From assembly GCA_000750105.3 (NCBI GenBank), contig JPHH03000007.1:248001-312000 (forward strand): a stretch of 64,000 bases of DNA, given 5' to 3'. Source of the stretch: Tolypocladium sp. Sup5 PDA-1. Lineage: Eukaryota > Ascomycota > Sordariomycetes > Hypocreales > Ophiocordycipitaceae. The notes under the pieces were generated by a model that was not told where the DNA came from, made no database searches, and saw only the letters and a list, made by a program, of their open reading frames with translations. Numbering within the stretch: position 1 is the stretch's first letter; each line of letters starts with the position of its first letter. Positions 55,239 through 64,000 of this stretch are shown one piece after another. A program made the translations under genes and the position numbers.

Positions 55239-57431
55239 ATGTCCCTGTTCACATGGTGCACGCAGCGTGCCGGCGGCCTGAGCATGGTAGCTCTGCTGGC
55301 TCTCTGCTACTGGGTTATTTCGCAAGAGTCGGCCCTCCCACGGCATGGCTTCAAGCTTGAGCAGACAGCAAAGTTCGGCGCACCCTTCTCGTCCACGCCC
55401 GCGCCCACGCCCTCGCCCTCGCCCTCGCCTGGTGCCGGCATCTGGACCCTCGTCTTCGCCTACTACTGTCTCCTGATCCACGTCATGGTCTTCCTCTTCC
55501 CTCTCCGCGCGTGCTGGTCGGTGTGGGACATCACCAAGGCCCTTAAGCGATCTGCGAAAAGCAAGGCCCTCGAGGACTTCAGGAAAATCAAGCTTCGACG
55601 ACGTGGCTCCAGCACCTCCATCTCAAGCTCAGAGACATTGACCTCGGACAGCAATGGCTACTCGTCGACCGCCAGCGAAGCCAGCGACGTTGAGCCCGAG
55701 ATGTACACCGACGGCGCAGATGTGGCACAGGATCCCGTCATCCACGCCATTGTCATCCCCAACTACAAGGAGGAAATGGATACGCTCAAGGAAACGCTAG
55801 AGGTCCTGGCCTCGCACCCCCAGGCGCATTGCTCGTACGATGTAGGTTAACCTCCAAGTTCTCCAACGCCTGCGTCAAACGGCCAGACAAGTGCTCCTTT
55901 GCTGGGTGGGGGCTCAGCGTTTGCTGCCGTCTGGGTTGAGCCAAAGTTTGCTGACGCTCCTGCGCTAGATCTACCTCGGGATGGAACTGCGTGAGGTCAA
56001 TGGCGAATCAAAGGCACTGAGCCTCATGCAAGAATTTGCAAAAAAGTTCCGCACCATCGACTACACTCTGCATCCAGGCGACATTCCTGGAGAGGCCGCC
56101 GGCAAGGGCAGCAACGTGGGATGGGCTGCGAGGAGGCTCAGCGCCAAGTATTCGATGGAAACTCGCAAGGATGTCATTGTCACTGGAATCGACGGTACGT
56201 ACAACGATCCTCGTCCCACGTTTGCGTCACGTTGCACTTTGACATGTCATTGTACATGGCCTTCGGCTGACCCTCACCCGCAGCCGACAGCCATCTTTCG
56301 CCGAGGTACTTTGCCAACATCACTAGCATGCACTTGTCTCACCCGGAGACGGCGACGACGACGCTGTATGCCGCCCCCATTGTCTTTGACCGCAACGCCC
56401 ACAATGTACCCGCCATTGTCCGAGTCGCCGACGTTCTGTGGTGTGCTGCCGGCATATCTGGCCTGTATAGAGGCTCGGCAATCGCCCCGCCGACGTCGGT
56501 CTATTCCCTGCCGCTGGAGCTTGTCGACCGGGTCGGCGGTTGGGACTGCGACGCCGAAGCCATCGGGGAGGACTTACACATGTACCTCAAGTGCTTCTTT
56601 GCCCTCAATGGCAACCTCACGTGCCGCACCGTCCTAAGCCCTGTAAGCCAGAGCAACGTCACTGGCGGCGGCAAGGGCGGCATTCGAGGCACCATCGTGG
56701 ACATGCAGGCCCGGTACAAGCAAGCTCTTCGGCACATGTGGGGTGCTCTCGACACCGGCTTCGCGCTGCGAAAAGTCGTCGAGATGTGGCAGGAACGCAA
56801 GCAAACGGCCAGGGCCTTTCGTCCTCTGCATCGGAGCCAGGGCGACAACTCGAACTGCTACTTCCCGGACAGCCAGCTCTCCGACGACAATCCCGAGCGT
56901 CCTCGCGAGAGCGGCGTATTCTCCGAGGTGACCCGGGACACGCTCAAGGAACCGCACTGGGAGCACATCTTCTACCTCTTCCACCGGCTATTCGAGGCGC
57001 ACTTTCTGCCTGTACACATGACAATCTTGGTCCTGGCATCGGCTTTGTATGTCTGGGTGGCTGACGGCAAGGACGACCCCAGTAACCTGGGATGGGTTTT
57101 CTCTCTCTGCAACGTTCTCCGAACGCTGGGCTTCATGGAGGTGGCATGCTACCTATTCCTCTACGAAAGCTTCCACCGGGTATGCGTGACGACTCGCGAA
57201 AGGGAGATGACGGCGGCCGGGCTCGTCGACGGCATGTGCTTCTCCCACCGGTCGCTTAAGAAGAACTGGATTGACTACATCATGGTGCCCCTGGTGGCTC
57301 CACTGTATGGCGCAATTCCCTGCGCCCAGGCAGAGATATCGCACTTTTGGACCGTGGAGTTGGTATATACGGTCAGCAAGAAGGTGACACGGCAACGGGT
57401 GAGGCTATCTTCGGCCGACGACATGGCATAA
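55239..57431 (+). CDS. Family 2 glycosyltransferase, membrane-bound
   Basis: A processive-type GT-A glycosyltransferase with N-terminal and C-terminal membrane segments; the sugar and acceptor are unknown. Exons are 55239-55841, 55969-56194 and 56284-57431, giving 658 residues. Near the N-terminus are a hydrophobic helix (SMVALLALCYWVI) and a second (IWTLVFAYYCLLIHVMVFLFPL), then a Ser-rich linker. The catalytic domain starts at IHAIVIPNYKEEMDTLKETLEVLASHP. The metal-binding D-A-D is at 276-278, with the second intron inside the Ala codon. The probable base region is G-E-D (371-373) in AEAIGEDLHMYLK. The C-terminus holds HMTILVLASALYVWV and further helices. Similar mould proteins are called glycosyl transferase family group 2. 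Chitin or hyaluronan synthase activity is unlikely because QxxRW is absent. Confidence 0.87.
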
Positions 57432-58837
57432 TAAGGCGGTGCGCATCGTCTTCTTCTCCCGCGGATCTTGATGAGAGCTAGTTGGATCTGTCGGCCGCGC
57501 ATCTGCGATACACGAAACGAGCTTCGGACTTTGATTTTCCTCGGAACATTTTTGCCTATTGGAATGATTCTGCCCATTGGGAGGATAATGGATCTTTGGC
57601 TGGGCAGTGCGCACATTTTTCAGGCGGCACGCCTGTATATAGACGGTGGTTGGTGTTTGTTCGCGTGTATGAGTTGGCATGGCATCGGCATCCAAGCATT
57701 GTGAACAATTTGGCATCAGGGCTTAAATTTTTTTATTTTCGGCGTGGCAAGACCGGCGTTTGGGGCAAGACACCAGGACTGCATGTCGATTGCTGGTCAA
57801 CTACATTCGCTTATACAGGAACGGAACGAGGAGACGACAGACGAGCAGGATCTTGACGCCACGAGGGCTTGCAAGCAACGATCCACGATGGGATAGACTG
57901 GAGTTGGGATGGGGGTGATGGCAAGGCGCAGCGCGAGGACGCCAGGCACGCGAGACACCCTTAATGTTAACTAATAATACGTAATATGGAAGAATGGCTC
58001 ACGCAGCTACTTGCAATGGTTGCCGATGAGCCTTGAGGTGGATTCGAGAACGAACCTGATTGCTCCATGCGTTTACCCTTGGGCGTGTGCATGTGTCTGT
58101 TCCTTCGCTGCGCCTTCTGGCAAGGGGAAACTCGACCAAGCCACAGCATTCGTCACTCTGACTGTCGTGCCAACCAGCTCGGGACAAGACCAAAGGCCGC
58201 GTTGGCATATATGGCTCGTCCATGGCCCAAAGGAGCAGCCACTGCGCAGTGACGTACCGCTGACAAGGAGGGAGCAGCCAGTGCTTGCAGATTCCGTACT
58301 TGGTAAGTTAAGTCCTGTACCGTATTCTCTCGAGAAAGATGCGCGGTGCGACTGGCCTTGGCGCTGCGGCAACCTACTCAAACACGCAACTAGTAACTTA
58401 CACGTATTTCTCGAGATACGGTAAATTCCCTGGTGCCTGGCAAGCTGGGTCACCTGGCACTTGCGGAGGCCAATGGGGTGGAGGTGGATCTCGCAGCCGG
58501 TGCTCACTTCCGAGCGGGTCCGGATGCTTAAACGGCCAGTGTCCAATGGAGACGGCGCAGGAGCAGTTCGGGGAAGAGACCAGGCCGACTCCAACAGCCG
58601 GGACACGGCGGGACGGAGTTTCGAACTGTGGAATAATTGATGGGTTGCGTATCCGGAGGAGATCGGCTACTTCTTCGCAGACGCCTTTAAAAGGCGAGCT
58701 TTGCCGTCTCACTCTGCCGTCTCACTCTACCCGTCGACGAGCAATCTCACTCAAAAGCCACTCCTGAAAGCTCCGTGTAGCCTGCCTGCCTTGTTCTTCG
58801 TCCCAGCACAACCTCCGCCATTGCGCCAGCAACGACC
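57432..58837. other. Intergenic region
   Basis: Glycosyltransferase 3' flank and promoter of the DJ-1/PfpI gene. Frames of up to 177 codons are present, but none is convincing. Confidence 0.45.
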
Positions 58838-59679
58838 ATGTCGAACCACGTCAAGATCGGCGTCTTCATCCCCAACGGCGCGCAGTTGCTCGACACGGCC
58901 TGCGTCGACGTGCTCGGCGTCATGTCCAAGGAATACCTCGCCGCCATCCCCTTTGTGCCCGCGCACGTCAAGGCCCTCGCGCCCGACGTGACCGTCCTGT
59001 ACATCACCACGCCGGCGCAGGGCGGCGAAATCCAGCTCACGTCGGGCTTGGTCACCAAGGCCACGCATGACTACACCGAGGCCGAGGTGGCGCCGGGCAA
59101 GCTGGACATTGTGGTCGTGCCGGGGCCGGACCCGCAGGTCGAGCTCGACGCGGGCGGGCTCAAGTGGCTGCGCGAGCAGTCTGGGGCGCCTGGCGTGGAC
59201 GTGCTGTGCATCTGCACGGGCATATTCGTCTGCGGCGCGGCCGGCATCGCGGATGGCAAGCAGGTGAGCGGCCCGAGGGGGCTGCAGGACATGATCCACA
59301 AGAGGTTTCCGGCCATCAAGCTCGTGGGCGACAAGCAACGATGGGTGCAGGACGGCAACTTTTGGTCTAGCGGTAAGCCTTTGTCCCCTTTCCTAGGTAC
59401 GTCGGATGAGACGTATTGGATCAGTGGACTGAATCGTGGAATACCTACGCAGGCGGCGTCACAAACGGCAACGATCTCATGGCGGCGTACGCCCGCGCCA
59501 GCAGCAAGCACTGGCCGCCAGCGATTGTCGAGATTGGGTTGCAGTTGACCGAGGTTGGCGACAGGCCTCAATTCTACGGTGACAGTTCGAGTAAGTTTAT
59601 GTTGGGGTTTGCCTGGCAGCTGCTGAGGGCGTGGTTTGCCAACTTTGGATCCGCTAACAGCAAGATCAAGGCGGGCTGA
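58838..59679 (+). CDS. DJ-1/PfpI-family protein
   Basis: A member of the class I glutamine amidotransferase-like superfamily. Exons are 58838-59372 and 59453-59679, giving 253 residues. The fold is visible: VKIGVFIPNGAQLLDTACVDVLGVM (first strand, and helix with the acidic position), LDIVVVPGPDP, and the nucleophile elbow VDVLCICTGIFVCGAAGI with Cys126 in C-T-G, followed by the conserved loss-of-helix region. The second exon begins GVTNGNDLMAAY, matching the usual G-V-T-x-G-x-D motif. Family members include chaperone-like, glyoxalase and isonitrile-hydratase-type enzymes. The sequence does not decide between them. The C-terminus (FMLGFAWQLLRAWFANFG) is more hydrophobic than in many relatives. 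Confidence 0.9.
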
Positions 59680-60588
59680 TAACCCCCCTCTGAGCCCCCC
59701 TCCGAGGGGGCTGATTGCTGTGGCCATGGCGGGTTGAGGTTGCTGTCTACTCGTAATTGCTGTGTGGATGACGAGGGAGACGTAGAAGCAGGCACGGGGT
59801 ATCACATTCCACTCTCGAAGCTTTAGTTATAGTCGTAATAAAAAGCCAAGCTGATGGTCTTGGGGGAAAAAAGAAACCAAAAAAAAAAGGTTTCTTCGCG
59901 CTTTGTATGTCCGTTCGTGCATCGGTCTACGAAGTACGAATACGGACCGAACCATTAGCGACCAACAGGAAAGGATGGAAACGACAGCGTCTCGCGGTGA
60001 CTGCTGCCCCGTCCAGAGGCAAAGAATCTCCATTTTCTGCTGGGCTGCAGACTTGGCTCTCTTCCAGTTAGCCCTCACAAGAAGATAGTTCAATGATGGT
60101 CCGCGGGCCAGTCTCGTCGTCTCCAGGCCAATGCTCTTTTTCGCAGGTCGCTCGCTGAAGAATAATACATAGACGTTTAGACCCCTTGGACCCTCCCTGG
60201 CCTCCGTCCAAGTTGCCGTCCACTGCAGCTTCTCCACCCAGTGGACCCCGCCAGTGGCCCGTTGCTGAGACAGCGGCGGCCAGATCCCGATAAGCACCTT
60301 ATCGCCGCCCGCCATTGGCCAGCGGTCCAAAAAGCGGAGGCCAGGCAGCCTCGTCGCCCCAGAAAACGGAAAGCGAAAGAAAAATTTCCATCAGACTGCA
60401 GTCCTGCTGGATCAGCCTTGATTTTCTCTTCCCGCCGTGCACCGAGAACCTCAACCTCAGACCTGCAACCTCGCACCGCAACGAATTTCTTCTCCTTCTT
60501 GCGCGTTTGCCAGCTTCAGCTCGCTTCAGCTCATCTCCGTCGAGAGTCTCATTCAATTGCGCCTTTCACCCCCCACAAGCAAGCAATC
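59680..60588. other. Intergenic region
   Basis: 3' flank of the DJ-1 gene, an A-rich tract at 59866-59889, a GTACGAATACGG motif at 59930-59947, then the FKBP-gene promoter with CT-rich sequence before the ATG. No gene seen. Confidence 0.5.
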
Positions 60589-62283
60589 ATGTCTGCTGTT
60601 CCCGGTCCCGTCTACGGGCTCGAGGTCCCGCCTGGCGAGATCTTGATCCCCGCCGCCATGGAGTTCCCTGCTTCTGTACGTGCTTCCTTTGCCATCGCTA
60701 ATGGCGTCTTGTCCGTTCTGCCTTTGGCTTGTCCTGCGCCATTGGCCAGTCCCGCCGAGCGAGCGTCGCCCGCAATCCAGTTGAGCATCGAGTACTGACA
60801 AGAGTCGCCAACAGTTCCGCATCACCATGGCTGCTCTGGACCCTACTGAGGAGCCCGAGGCCGACGAGGAGGGCAACGTCCCCAGCGTTCCCCGCTCTAC
60901 CCTGCGTCTGGTCAAGCGTGCCTTCCCCGGCCTCGACGAGGACGAGGACGATGAGGTTGACGATGAGTACATGAGGGCCCTGCTCGCCGCCTCCGACGAC
61001 GACGACGACGAGGACGACGACGACGCTGAGCCCAACGGTGGCCCAAGCGACCCTGTCAAGGCCAAGAAGCAGAAGCAGGCTGCTGCCATCAAGAAGCTCC
61101 TCGAGGCTGCTCAGGCTGAGGAGGAGGACGATGACGACGAGGAGATGGAGGATGCCAAGCCCAACGGTGTCAAGAGCAAGGGCAAGGGTAAGGCCAAGGT
61201 CACCGAGGAGGATGACGACGAGGACGACGAGGAATGCGACGACTCTGAGTGCGACAGCGAGGAGGGCGGTGACCTCGAGAACTTCGTCGTTTGCACCCTG
61301 GACACTGAGAAGGTAAGGACCGCTCACGCCAGGCGTCAGCTTTGGAGCCAAAGATGCTAACAGCCAACCGCAGAACTACCAGCAGACTCTTGACATCACC
61401 GTCAACCACGGCGAGCAGGTCTTCTTCGTCGTCACTGGTACCCACACCGTCTATCTCACTGGCAATTATGTCATGGATGACGAGGAGGATGACAGCGAGG
61501 ATGATGAGGACGACTACGACTTCTCTCCTGACGAGCTCGAGTATGGCTTGGGCGAGGACGTCAGCGATGACGAGAGCGATGAGCTCGACGACATCGAGAA
61601 CCCTCGCGTTACCGAAGTCGACTCCGAGGAGGAGGTCCCAAAGCTGGTCGAGACCAAGAAGGGCAAGAACAAGCGCACGGCTGCGGAAGCCGAGAACCTT
61701 GACGACATGATCGCCAAGGCTGACGACTCCAAGCTGTCCAAGAAGCAGCAGAAGAAGCTCAAGAACAACAAGGGCGAGGCTGTTGCTGCCGAGGACGCCA
61801 AGAAGGACAAGAAGGTTCAGTTCGCCAAGAACCTCGAGCAGGGCCCTACTGGCTCTGCTGAGAAGGCTAAGCAGGCCGGCAAGGGCTCCGTCGGCGTCAA
61901 GGTTGTCCAAGGCGTGACCATTGACGACCGCACCATTGGAAACGGACGAACCGTCAAGAATGGCGACACCGTCGGCGTCAGATACATCGGCAAGCTGGCA
62001 AACGGACAGCAGTTCGACGGTAAGCAGCGTCTCCAGGCCTAAGCCGCGTCGTTCAGGTTACTGACTTGCAATTGCAGCCAACAAGAAGGGCAAGCCTTTC
62101 TCCTTCAAGGTCGGCAAGGGCCAGGTCATCAAGGGCTGGGACGTCGGCGTCGTCGGCATGTCCATTGGCGGCGAGCGACGCATGACCATCCCGGCACAGC
62201 TGGGCTACGGCTCTCGCGGCATGCCCGGCATCCCTGCCAACAGCCAGCTGACGTTCGATGTCAAGCTGCTGGAGATCAAGTGA
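60589..62283 (+). CDS. Nucleolar FKBP-type peptidyl-prolyl isomerase (Fpr3/Fpr4-like)
   Basis: A proline isomerase and histone chaperone of the nucleolus and chromatin. Exons are 60589-60675, 60815-61311, 61373-62020 and 62079-62283, giving 478 residues. The N-terminus is the nucleoplasmin-like domain (VYGLEVPPGEILIPAAMEFPAS-FRITMAALDP; LKRA-type core and DLENFVVCTLDTEK-NYQQTLDITV). Two long acidic Asp/Glu blocks and a basic KKxxKK linker follow. The FKBP domain (about 370-478) has VKNGDTVGVRYIGKLANGQQFD, FSFKVGKGQVIKGWDVGVVGM, GGERRMTIPAQLGYG and PANSQLTFDVKLLEIK, so the aromatic and catalytic positions look intact. All joins keep phase. Yeast Fpr3/Fpr4 have the same architecture. FK506 binding is expected from the family. 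Confidence 0.94.
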
Positions 62284-63033
62284 GCGTGTAGGCTCTCGAC
62301 CCGATGACGTGTTTCCTTTGTCAAAGAACATAATGGTGTATTGATACCCGGCTGCCACTCGCCCGACAATTCTGGCCGAGAGCTGGGTAGTGGCGTTGGT
62401 TCAGACTTCGGAATTCCATCCTTTGGCCATGCGATGCTGAGCAGTCTTGGACCCGCAGCCCCCGAGCGTCTGTGTCTGCTCTCAGGACGCAGAATGCAAG
62501 ATGCAGTTGGTTAGAGAGGGGATGACGAGACGAGAAATTGCATTGCATGGATTGGCGTATATAGAGTCTGCTCTCTCTGTAACATCTCTTCCCGAAACTA
62601 GCAGACAGTTAGTTGAGGGGTCCTTTTTAGGCGTCCCGAATAAAAGTTGTGTTTACCGGATGTATCATGATGTCCCAGTGCGAGTAGCCATGCTTTGAAG
62701 AAGTGCCTCCACCAGCACTTCCCAAACGCTGTCCTTGCAAGGCAAGAGATGCGCTGACGCGTGGCTAACACTGAACGAATGGCCTGCGGAAGGATCTGCT
62801 CTGGTCTTTCCTCGTCTCTGGGAGCAGCAATCCGCCATCGCCTTGTCTCTGGTGTCCTCTGGTGTCCTCTGCCCTTCTCCTCATCCACGGGCATCCAGCT
62901 TCAGGCACACCACCCGTGTGCATGCTTATGACATCGCCTTTCCTTTATTTGGATATCAACATCTCAGTCGTCCGCTTACAGTCGGGGCACTCATGCTGCG
63001 GACGTCGATCGTTTCGACTGCTGGCTGAGCAAG
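62284..63033. other. Intergenic region
   Basis: FKBP 3' flank and upstream region of the partial gene. No supported gene. Confidence 0.5.
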
Positions 63034-64000
63034 ATGCGCCCGGGTCTGCTCACCAAGCGAAGCTGTCCAGTGCTGGAGCCGACGCCCGTCATTGCAGCAA
63101 ACGTGACATCGCCGCTTCAAGCCGCTGACAGAGAGGATCCCCTTGATGGAAATATATTGAAGATTGGCCATGGCGGCTCCAGCGTCTGGTCCGAGATCCG
63201 GGGAGCCATCAGGGCCATTGGGCGAACCAGCCGCACCGGTAAGTGGCATCCACATTTCCTAGCAAAAGGGTGACCTTTGACTCAATTTCCTATAGAATCA
63301 GAAAGCTCTACTGTTCTCGAATGGACCCCTGGCGAAAATCGTCCGGCGACAGACAAAGGAAAGGGCATTGCTGGCGATGGATACGGCGACAGTCGGCCGC
63401 CGACGCCACGCAAGGGCAAAGGGATCACACCCAGAGATCTGGTCAAGAAGCTGGGCTTTGGCTCGGGCCTCGATTCAAGCACCACGGTCGTGCTGCGCGG
63501 CTCTCCATTGAAGAGACGAACGTCGCTCCAGGCTCTCGCCAGCGTTTGCTCCGGCCGTTCGAGTGAGCCTGGAAGCTCCGTGTCGTCGGACAGGAGCAGC
63601 AAGATGTCAACCATGGGAAACGATTCCACGCGCAAGACTTCGGTTGATTCCCGATTCTCGGATTCAACATCGATGAAGGACAGTCTCAAGAGGCGTCACA
63701 GCCGCAGGCATCCGTGGTCCAAGTCCAGCCCTGACGGAGGCACCTTGCAGACCATCGACGAGGGGGCTTTCCAGGCACAGCCGACAGTCTTGACCGTCGA
63801 AAGGGCAGCCGCCGCCAAGATATATCTAGAAACACACTTCAATGAGCTGCTGAACAAGCCGAGCGCTCGAAAATTGAGACGCCAGTACCTAGAGTCCCAG
63901 CTCTACTACAGCCCGCATCTGACCACGGACCAAAAAGAAGCCATACGCCTGTCATTTTACCAGCAAGAGACATGCCATGTCCGAGAAACACGAGTGCTTC
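63034..64000 (+). CDS. N-terminal part of a probable NDR-like AGC protein kinase (partial)
   Basis: The gene runs off the window. Visible exons are 63034-63238 and 63296 onward (about 303 residues so far), joined in phase at TGESESS (donor GTAAGT, acceptor CTATAG). The first 240 residues are Ser/Thr/Lys-rich with PTPRKGKG, DLVKKLGFGSGLDS and many possible phosphosites. From about 241 the helical segment AAKIYLETHFNELLNKPSARK, RRQYLESQLYYSPHLTTDQKEAIR and QQETCHVRETRVL has the spacing of the MOB-binding N-terminal regulatory domain of NDR/LATS kinases. The kinase domain itself would lie beyond the window, so the assignment is inference from a short motif. It could instead be another Ser-rich regulatory protein. 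Confidence 0.55.

Overview
The window is nuclear DNA of a filamentous ascomycete (Pezizomycotina, probably Sordariomycetes and perhaps Hypocreales; the rank below class is inference). The grounds are genes broken by short GT-AG introns (mostly 50-150 nt) with CTAAC/CTGAC-type branch points, GC-rich coding regions, Clr5, Zn2Cys6 and large CorA-like families typical of moulds, and intron-bearing tRNA genes. I find 20 protein genes (the last cut by the window edge) and three tRNA genes. There is no bacterial operon structure, CRISPR array, intact transposon or secondary-metabolite cluster.

Layout. 0.6-9.1 kb: ribosomal protein L11 (-) and the spliceosomal SmB gene (+) in a head-to-head pair, a J-domain protein (-), a Clr5-domain protein (-) and a thioredoxin-PITH protein (-). 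10.3-17.3 kb: a BTB protein with an SPK-repeat tail (+), a very large CorA-like transporter (+, nine exons) and a convergent Pro/Arg-rich hypothetical protein (-). 17.3-22.0 kb has no gene that I can support. 22.0-31.0 kb: a Bem3-type PX-PH-RhoGAP (+) and a Zn2Cys6 transcription factor (+). 32.1-41.8 kb: a Ser/Pro-rich conserved protein (-), a 4 kb gene-free stretch, a WLM metalloprotease of the Wss1/SPRTN class (-) and a SulP sulfate permease (-). 43.4-50.7 kb: three near-identical tRNA-Arg(ACG) genes interleaved with a PAQR/Izh3-like receptor (+), Bub2 (-) and a THOC5-like THO subunit (+). 50.7-55.2 kb is again gene-free. 55.2-64 kb: a family 2 glycosyltransferase (+), a DJ-1/PfpI protein (+), a nucleolar FKBP (+) and the N-terminal part of a probable NDR-like AGC kinase (+).

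The genes do not form one pathway. Most are housekeeping functions: translation, splicing, mRNA export, cytokinesis/mitotic exit, Cdc42/Rho polarity, ion and sulfate transport, and DNA-protein crosslink repair. Intergenic DNA carries two families of short dispersed motifs, one built on GTACGGA/GTACGAA and one on ACCTAGGT/GGTACC. I saw both only outside exons.

I did not find a convincing unknown multi-gene system. The observations most worth a second look are the tRNA-Arg genes with 7-nt introns, the dispersed GTAC-centred motifs, a 9-nt microexon in SmB, a probable GC-AG intron in the BTB gene, a cluster of SUMO-consensus lysines in the Wss1-like protease, and the roughly 1,000-residue SR-containing N-terminal extension of the CorA-like protein. 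All exon coordinates were derived by eye from splice motifs, reading phase and protein similarity.
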